Assembly: GCA_044866075.1 (NCBI GenBank)
Contig: JBIOTQ010000072.1
Location: forward strand, 1-33,195
Reading direction: 5' to 3'
DNA: 33,195 nt
DNA from: JBASRP01 sp044866075
GTDB lineage: Bacteria > Actinomycetota > AC-67
In this document: one piece after another, positions 27,754 to 33,195 of the stretch
Layout: the number at the start of each line of letters is the position of its first letter
Numbering within the stretch: position 1 is the first letter of the stretch
Position numbers and translations under genes: made by a program
Notes under the pieces: model-generated
Told to the model about the DNA's origin: nothing
Databases searched by the model: none
Seen by the model: the letters and a program-made list of their open reading frames with translations, nothing else

Positions 27754-29211
27754 ATGAACGCACCGGCTGCGGGACCCCTCGTCGTTTCGAAGACCAACCC
27801 GCGCTACTTCGAGGTCGAAGGCGAACGGCGCGCGGTATATCTCACCGGCTCGCACATCTGGAGCAACTTCCACGACGGCATGGGCCCCGGCCCGGAGTGC
27901 TCCGAAACGCCGGAAATACTGGACTACGGCGACTACCTCTCGTTCCTGAAGGAGCACGGCCACAACTTCATACGCCTGTGGCGCTGGGAGCAGTTCCAGT
28001 CGCAGGCGGCCGGCGGCGGCTTCCACCTCTGCATGACGCCGCAGCCGTGGGCGCGCACCGGTCCGGGCGAGGCGAAGGACGGCAAGCCGAAGTTCGATCT
28101 CGAGAAACTCGACGGCGCTTTCTTCACGCGGTTGCGCGACCGGGTCGAGCGCGCCGGCGCGGAAGGTATCTACGTCGCGGTGATGTTCTTCGAGGGATGG
28201 GCGATGCACCTCAGCCCGCTGCCGGACAACGTCGAGGGCCATCCGTTCCACGCCGCGAGCAACATCAACGGCATCGGCATCGAATCGATCGTCGACTATC
28301 AGGTGCTTCCGCTCGACCCGCGCGTGCAGGCGCTCCAAGAGACGTACATGCGGCGGGTGGTCGACACCGTGCACGACCTGCCGAACGTGCTGTGGGAAGT
28401 CGCGAACGAATCGTCGGGTCAGACCGCCGACTCGCTCGCGATGCCCGGCGGGATGGATCCGATCCCGACGCGCATCGGCGACTCGGCGGAGTGGCAGTAC
28501 TGGGTGATGGATTTCGTGCGCGCGTACGAACGCGAGAAGGGCTACGGCACGCATCCGTTCGGGATGACATTCCAGTTCCCGGTGCCGGATCAGAAGAAGG
28601 CGAACGAACCTCTGTACAAGAGCACGGCGGAGTGGATCTCGCCGGGGTTCGACGACGAGCTCTCGTTCGACGAGCAAGGGCCGAAGCCCGGCCGCTGGTA
28701 TACGGATCCGCCCGCGAACGACGGGGCGAAGATCGTCGTCGCCGACACCGACCACTTCGCGCCGGGCCGCGGCGACGCGTTGTGGGCCTGGAAGGCGTTC
28801 CTCCGCGGGCAGCATCCGATCCTGATGGACTTCGGTCTGATCGACGGCATCAAGCCGGCCAACCCGACCCCGGGCGTTCCGCCGTACGACGCGTTCGAGG
28901 GGTGTCGTTTCGCGATGGGCGACACGCTGCAGTACGCGGAACGGATGAACCTGCTCGAGATGGAGCCGCGGGGCGACCTCACGTCGACCCGCTACGCACT
29001 GGCGAACCCCGGCGAGGAATACCTCGTGCTGCAGCCGGAGGAGGGGCCGTTCGACGTGACCGTGGAGCCGGGCACCTACGCCGCCGAGTTCTACAGCGTC
29101 TTCGCGCGGGAGACGTCCGAGGCAGGCAAGATGGAGATCGAGGCCGCCGGTAAGCGGAACGTCACGGCATCGATGGACGGCCCGGCGGTTCTCTATCTGA
29201 AACGGCTCTAG
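27754..29211 (+). CDS. TIM-barrel glycoside-hydrolase-like protein
   Basis: The product has 485 residues and no signal peptide. It starts with a strand pair (NPRYFEVEGERRAVYLTGSHIW) typical of DUF4038/GH5-like clan-A barrels, then HGHNFIRLWRWEQF. LPNVLWEVANESSG contains the Asn-Glu pair (E219) that in clan GH-A is the acid/base at the end of strand 4. The nucleophile on strand 7 is not obvious; DTDHFAPGRGD and the following region are candidates. The last 80 residues form a beta-domain (LVLQPEEGPFDVTVEPG) like that appended to such hydrolases. Substrate unknown. AAGGGATC precedes the ATG. Its stop codon overlaps the stop of the convergent LVIVD gene in CTAG. Confidence 0.75.
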   Translation: MNAPAAGPLVVSKTNPRYFEVEGERRAVYLTGSHIWSNFHDGMGPGPECSETPEILDYGDYLSFLKEHGHNFIRLWRWEQFQSQAAGGGFHLCMTPQPWARTGPGEAKDGKPKFDLEKLDGAFFTRLRDRVERAGAEGIYVAVMFFEGWAMHLSPLPDNVEGHPFHAASNINGIGIESIVDYQVLPLDPRVQALQETYMRRVVDTVHDLPNVLWEVANESSGQTADSLAMPGGMDPIPTRIGDSAEWQYWVMDFVRAYEREKGYGTHPFGMTFQFPVPDQKKANEPLYKSTAEWISPGFDDELSFDEQGPKPGRWYTDPPANDGAKIVVADTDHFAPGRGDALWAWKAFLRGQHPILMDFGLIDGIKPANPTPGVPPYDAFEGCRFAMGDTLQYAERMNLLEMEPRGDLTSTRYALANPGEEYLVLQPEEGPFDVTVEPGTYAAEFYSVFARETSEAGKMEIEAAGKRNVTASMDGPAVLYLKRL

Positions 29212-30626
29212 CGGGGCCAGGCTCTGTTCGTCATCCGCAACACGTAGAAGCCGTAGTTCGCGTCGGTGTACCAGATCTCGTTGCGTTCGGGGACGAACGC
29301 GGGCGCCGACATGGCGTTGTAGGGCGTGCCCGTTTTCGTCGGTGGGTTGAAGTACGCGATCTCCTTCGGATGGAGCGGGTCGCGGATGTCGAACACACGC
29401 AGGCCCGACAGGATGAACGAGCACGCCACGATCCCCGGTTCGTTCGCGCGCGGCACCGCGCAGTAGTGCGCCGTGTAGCCGGTCGCGGTGCCGGCGCCCG
29501 GATCGCTGCTCTGCGCGCCGGCGCGCGCGGCGGGCTGGTTGACCTCGAGACGGATGTCCGAGACGACGCGCGGCCGCTTCGGGTTCGCGATATCGATGAT
29601 GCGCGCCGCGCCGACCATATCCTCCGGCCTCGTCATGCTCTGGCCCCCGAAGAAGTTCTGGATGGTGTCGCGCGTAAACTCGTCCACCTCGACGAGATAG
29701 CGGTGACGTTTGATGGTCACCGGGATCGGCGTCTGCGGAAGGCTCGACGTTGGCCAGGTGATGTGACTGATCCGGCGCACCGTCGGCACCGGTTTCCGGG
29801 CCTGGACCTCGGAGACGTCGAGGATCGTCAGCCCCCGGTCCGGCCCGAGATCCGCGTAGTACATCTTGTTGCCGTCTGCGCTGATGTTCAGGCCGTGGAC
29901 GGCGTACTCCGTGCTCGTCCACAGGATCCGTGGCAGCCGTGGATCGGTGATGTCGACGGCGGTGAGTGTGCCGAACTCGCGCTCGGCGTAGGCGCCGACG
30001 CCGGCGCTGACCCAGAAGGTGTTGCCGTCGGGCGAGAAGCTACCCTCGTGGCCGAGAAGACCGGTGAACGTGCTCGAGAGCAACGTCGGATGCCGGCAAT
30101 CCTTCGAGATGTCGTAGACGTCGACGAAGCCCGGCCCGGTCACGAGGTTGCCGAGATCCGCCGCGAGGAGCCCGCGTTTGTCGTTGATGCTCAGCGACTC
30201 GTGCGGCGACAACATCGCCGGCGTCTTCAGGTCCTCGGTGCGCACCGGGTGCCTCGGGTCGCGCAGGTCGAGCACGTGGACGCCGAGGATGTCGGGGTCG
30301 ACGAACGAGTTGTTCGGCCGCGTCTGGAAATACGGCGAGGAGTCGTAGAACGCGCACTCGTGCCCGGCCGCATCCACGTAGCGGTGCGTGCGGAAGCCGG
30401 CGTACGTGCCCTCGTGCCCGATCATCACGAGGTTGCAGCGGAAGCCGGTGCCGCGGGCGAGGTCGGCGGCCGTGACGCGTCCCTGCGCCTGCCGGCGCGG
30501 CTCCGGGATCGACCCGGGCCCACAGACGGCACGCGGGACCGGCCGCGGGATCGGGACGGCGGCCGGCGCGGGCTGGGTGGTGGCGAGAAGCAAGGCCACA
30601 GCTAAAACACGTTTCACAAGGTGCAT
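29208..30626 (-). CDS. Secreted LVIVD-repeat beta-propeller protein
   Basis: The 472-residue product has a Sec signal peptide (MHLVKRVLAVALLLATTQPAPAA) and then repeated blades with the LVIVD pattern: GVHVLDLRDPRHPV, GFVDVYDISKDCRHPT, GTLTAVDITDPRLPR, GLTILDVSEVQAR, AARIIDIANPKRPR and GLRVFDIRDPLHPK. This is the signature of LVIVD proteins, predicted beta-propellers outside the cell with no defined activity. Histidines in LGHEGSF, VHGLNIS and SPHESLSI recur at the same place in blades. The ATG at 30626 is chosen because GGAAGG lies 8 bases before it; a GTG at 30632 would be too close to that site. Confidence 0.85.
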   Translation of the reverse strand: MHLVKRVLAVALLLATTQPAPAAVPIPRPVPRAVCGPGSIPEPRRQAQGRVTAADLARGTGFRCNLVMIGHEGTYAGFRTHRYVDAAGHECAFYDSSPYFQTRPNNSFVDPDILGVHVLDLRDPRHPVRTEDLKTPAMLSPHESLSINDKRGLLAADLGNLVTGPGFVDVYDISKDCRHPTLLSSTFTGLLGHEGSFSPDGNTFWVSAGVGAYAEREFGTLTAVDITDPRLPRILWTSTEYAVHGLNISADGNKMYYADLGPDRGLTILDVSEVQARKPVPTVRRISHITWPTSSLPQTPIPVTIKRHRYLVEVDEFTRDTIQNFFGGQSMTRPEDMVGAARIIDIANPKRPRVVSDIRLEVNQPAARAGAQSSDPGAGTATGYTAHYCAVPRANEPGIVACSFILSGLRVFDIRDPLHPKEIAYFNPPTKTGTPYNAMSAPAFVPERNEIWYTDANYGFYVLRMTNRAWPR

Positions 30627-30827
30627 CTGCACTGCCTTCCGCCGTTCCCGAACCGCCAGGTCAGGATTCGGCGGCCCCGGCGCGACCCCCTCCCGGCCAC
30701 AGTACGTGACCGGCCCGTCCGGTTCATCCCGCCGGCAAACGCTGAAAGTGCACTCACAGTCACTATTGGAGATTCTTAACTCAAGGGGCGAACGCGTCGT
30801 TCGAAGTGACTACGTAGGGAGACGGAT

Positions 30828-32408
30828 ATGGCAGCCACCGCGCTAACCACCAGGGATCGGGCCCAGGGCTCGGCCGGTCGTCGGCGCCCGCGCTCCGCCA
30901 AACGCCGCGAGAACGAGGATGCGCTGCGGAGCATCGCGGACTTCCTCGGCGCGTTCATGTGGCAGGCGGACGCGGCTTCTCTCGAGATCCTGTTCATGAC
31001 CAACGGAGTCAAGGACCTCACCGGTCGTGAGGCGTCCGTCTGGGTCGGCCCGCTCGATCGGTGGACCCGGTTGATCGATGCCGAGGATCGCGACGGTGTC
31101 GCCGAATGTCTCCACGCCGTCGCCGCCGACGGCCACGATCGTCAGGTGGAGTTCCGGGTCCAAGGGGCCGACGGGCGGACGGTGTGGCTCCGTCACCAGG
31201 TGCGACTCATCCCGGACAGATCCGGCGCGCACGAGCTGTGGGGAGTGACAACCGACATCACCGCGGACAAGATCGCCGAGGCGGAAGCTCGGCGCAGCGA
31301 CGAGCGCTATCAGGCGCTCAAGGCTCAGACGGTCGATCTGCGGAAACAAGCGCTCGAGGACGCGCTCACCGGACTTCCCAACCGCGTCCTGTTCGACGAC
31401 CGGCTGGAGGCCGCGCTGCGGACGGCGGAACGCTCCCGCCAGCCGGTAAGCGTGCTCATGCTGGACCTCGATCGCTTCAAAGAGATCAACGACACGAAAG
31501 GACATCAGGCCGGCGACGTCGTGCTCAAGCACGTCGCGCTGCGGCTACGGATCGCGATGCGCGCGCAGGACACGCCGGCGAGGGTCGGCGGCGACGAGTT
31601 CGCCTGTCTCCTCCCGAACACGGACGCCGAGGGCGCCGTTCGGGCAGCCCAGCGGATCGTGCGTGCGTTCGAAGATCCGATCGAGATCGGCGGCGCGACC
31701 TTCTCCGTCGGCGTCAGCATCGGCATCGCCGTGTATCCGAGCAACGGCGAGGACGCCGCCGGCATCCTCGGGCACGCCGACGCGGCGATGTACCAAGCGA
31801 AAACGGACGGCGGGGGATACGCCCTGGGGTGGACCGCGGCGGATGCGGCGCGGCGAGTGGGCGCGCGCGCCAGGCGCCGGCGCGAGCGCCGGCGAACGGC
31901 CGCGTCGCGACGCGCGATGCAGATGATGATCGGCGTTGCCGCGATCCTGTTCCTCGTCGCGGGGGCCATGGTGCCCGTGGCGCGGCAGTTCGCGAGCGAG
32001 GATTCGGCCGACCGCCTCGACGCGGCGGTCGTCGAGCTGGCGCATGCCCCACAGGAAGAGGTCGAGAGCATCGTCGACAGCGTCGAGGAAGCGCTCGTCG
32101 ACATCTCGTGGAAAGACGTGAGCCAGGCGCAGATAACCATGACGCTCGACCGGCTGGAGCGGCTGTTGACGGGACTTAGCTCGTACGTCTCGACGCCGCT
32201 CGGTCGCCGAGTCGACAAGCTGCTCGCCACGATCGAGAAAGCCCGAACAGTCGCCGCCGCTGCGTCGGGCCGGCCCGAACGGGTGCGCGGGGCCGGGCAG
32301 ATGAGTACGCCGTTCCCCACGGAGACGGCTGGGGGCCCGGCCCCGCTGCCAACCTCGACCGCGGGGGTTATCCCGAAGCTGCCCGCGTCGGCCGGTAGCG
32401 CGAAGTAG
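30828..32408 (+). CDS. PAS-GGDEF diguanylate cyclase with C-terminal membrane anchor and extracytoplasmic tail
   Basis: The product (526 residues) begins with a basic stretch, then a PAS domain (about 32-148, ending WGVTTDITADK), a short coiled coil and a GGDEF domain (about 175-335). The active site GGDEF is at 254-258 and an RxxD inhibitory site (R245-D248) is five residues before it, so c-di-GMP synthesis with product inhibition is expected. After the cyclase comes a strongly basic run (342-372) and one membrane helix (about 372-394), then some 80 helical residues and a Pro/Thr/Ser-rich end. The positive-inside rule puts the cyclase in the cytoplasm and the tail outside. Such anchoring after the GGDEF domain is unusual. 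GGGAGACGG lies before the ATG. Confidence 0.85.
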   Translation: MAATALTTRDRAQGSAGRRRPRSAKRRENEDALRSIADFLGAFMWQADAASLEILFMTNGVKDLTGREASVWVGPLDRWTRLIDAEDRDGVAECLHAVAADGHDRQVEFRVQGADGRTVWLRHQVRLIPDRSGAHELWGVTTDITADKIAEAEARRSDERYQALKAQTVDLRKQALEDALTGLPNRVLFDDRLEAALRTAERSRQPVSVLMLDLDRFKEINDTKGHQAGDVVLKHVALRLRIAMRAQDTPARVGGDEFACLLPNTDAEGAVRAAQRIVRAFEDPIEIGGATFSVGVSIGIAVYPSNGEDAAGILGHADAAMYQAKTDGGGYALGWTAADAARRVGARARRRRERRRTAASRRAMQMMIGVAAILFLVAGAMVPVARQFASEDSADRLDAAVVELAHAPQEEVESIVDSVEEALVDISWKDVSQAQITMTLDRLERLLTGLSSYVSTPLGRRVDKLLATIEKARTVAAAASGRPERVRGAGQMSTPFPTETAGGPAPLPTSTAGVIPKLPASAGSAK

Positions 32409-32423
32409 GGACTGCCTTGCTCG

Positions 32424-33195
32424 TCAGGCGGCGCGAGCGCTGCGCATCCAACCGTTCTCGTCGTCGACGACCTGGATGTCCGCGTACCCCGCGGCTTTGA
32501 AGGCTTCTTCCCAGTCGGTCTTCAGGTAGTCGCGCAGGTACGGCTCCGGGAACGGGATCGGCTTCAAGGCCGGCGCCCCGACCTTGTAGGGCTCGAGCAC
32601 CGCGATCGTGCCCCCGGGCCGTACGACGCGACGCATCTCCGCGAGAACACGCGGCGACACGTCTGCCGGGAGTTCGTGGAAGAGGAGGCTCGCCGTCACC
32701 GTGTCGAACGACCCGTCCTCGAACGGAAGGTTTTCGGCGTTCGCGCAACGCACGTCGACGTTGTCGATCGCGCGCGTCTTCCGCTCGGCCACCACCAGCA
32801 TGTACGGCGAGACGTCGACGCCGATGATGTCGGCGTCGAAGAAGTGACGGTGCCAGGCGAGGGTGCTTTCTCCTGTGCCGCAGGCGACGTCGAGCACGGT
32901 GCGCGGCGCGGGCTCGACGAGGCCGGGGAGCTGTTCCCTATACTCCTGTTCGTCGCCCAGGTACTCGACGAAGATCTCCTTCACGACCGCGTCCCAGGTC
33001 GACGCCTGGAACGACGTGCCGTAGCCGCCCTCGAGCCCATGGATAGAGGAGCGGACGTAGTTCGGGATCTCCGGGAGGGGAGCGAAGCGCTGGATCTCCT
33101 TCTCCCAGTCGACGTCGAGCAGGAAGCCGGAATTGTCGACGCGACCGAAGATGCGGTTCGTGGCGTCGTTCGGGATCCAGCCCTCGGTGGTTCGG
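32424..33195 (-). CDS. SAM-dependent methyltransferase, 5' end cut by the window edge
   Basis: The frame is open from the right edge and gives 256 residues, so the gene starts outside the window; internal starts such as the GTG at 32984 would discard a coding-looking region (TEGWIPNDATNRIFGRVDNS, WEKEIQRFAPLPEIPNYVRS). The class I methyltransferase core shows motif I VLDVACGTGEST, the acidic residue in IGVDVSPYM, the motif with NAENLPFEDGSFDTVTASLLFHELP, and RRVVRPGGTIAVLEP. This is the UbiE/type-11 style. The substrate is unknown. It is convergent with the PAS-GGDEF gene, with 15 bases between stops. Confidence 0.82.
   Translation of the reverse strand, partial: RTTEGWIPNDATNRIFGRVDNSGFLLDVDWEKEIQRFAPLPEIPNYVRSSIHGLEGGYGTSFQASTWDAVVKEIFVEYLGDEQEYREQLPGLVEPAPRTVLDVACGTGESTLAWHRHFFDADIIGVDVSPYMLVVAERKTRAIDNVDVRCANAENLPFEDGSFDTVTASLLFHELPADVSPRVLAEMRRVVRPGGTIAVLEPYKVGAPALKPIPFPEPYLRDYLKTDWEEAFKAAGYADIQVVDDENGWMRSARAA

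Noticed and set aside
27619..29922. A 767-codon minus-strand open frame opposite the TIM-barrel gene
   Set aside because: It is the antisense shadow of a gene with family motifs and has none itself.

Overview
The window is GC-rich chromosomal DNA from what is most likely an uncultured, deep-branching member of the Actinomycetota. Three things point there: a dnaK operon that ends in a MerR-type hspR regulator followed by clpB; a fused membrane Fe-S oxidoreductase of the mycobacterial EtfD (Rv0338c) type; and a large ATPase/TPR protein with a C-terminal domain seen mainly in actinobacteria. I see no IS elements, phage genes, CRISPR arrays, tRNAs or rRNAs. Genes are tightly packed and no gap between genes exceeds about 250 bases. 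Both edges cut a gene: a GH15-type glucosidase/trehalase on the left and a SAM methyltransferase on the right, both on the minus strand.

Layout. 1-1775: GH15 fragment (-), a DUF2231-Rieske fusion (+) and a PhnB-like VOC protein (+). 1766-4976 (-): ACT-domain protein, peptide deformylase and the EtfD-like oxidoreductase, the last with its own apparent leaderless promoter. 4996-6302 (+): a DUF192 protein and a secreted four-cysteine protein behind an ECF-like promoter, closed by a strong hairpin. 6456-13627 (+): a complete chaperone operon dnaK-hsp20-grpE-dnaJ-hspR-clpB with inverted repeats over its promoter. HspR presumably represses the operon, DnaK/GrpE/DnaJ refold clients, ClpB disaggregates and Hsp20 holds.

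13632-16730 (-): the most interesting block. A stand-alone H-NOX haem sensor, a sensorless histidine kinase, a single-domain response regulator and a REC-GGDEF-REC diguanylate cyclase are packed head to tail with 4-6 base gaps or a 4-base overlap. This reads as a gas (probably NO) to phosphorelay to c-di-GMP circuit. 16884-22558: an alpha/beta hydrolase (-), the 1100-residue ATPase/TPR protein (+), a winged-helix methyltransferase (+) and a small secreted protein (+).

22612-26385 (-): an ArsR-SRPBCC-YciI operon with a perfect operator inside its promoter, a 10-TM hybrid histidine kinase, and a small Lys/Arg-rich protein with a SAP/Rho_N-like tail. 26600-29211 (+): a DUF3048 lipoprotein and a TIM-barrel glycoside-hydrolase-like protein. 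29208-30626 (-): a secreted LVIVD-repeat protein. 30828-32408 (+): a PAS-GGDEF protein with an unusual C-terminal membrane anchor and extracytoplasmic tail. With three signalling loci, two of them making c-di-GMP, the region is rich in environmental sensing. All functional assignments come from reading motifs by eye; no database search was run.
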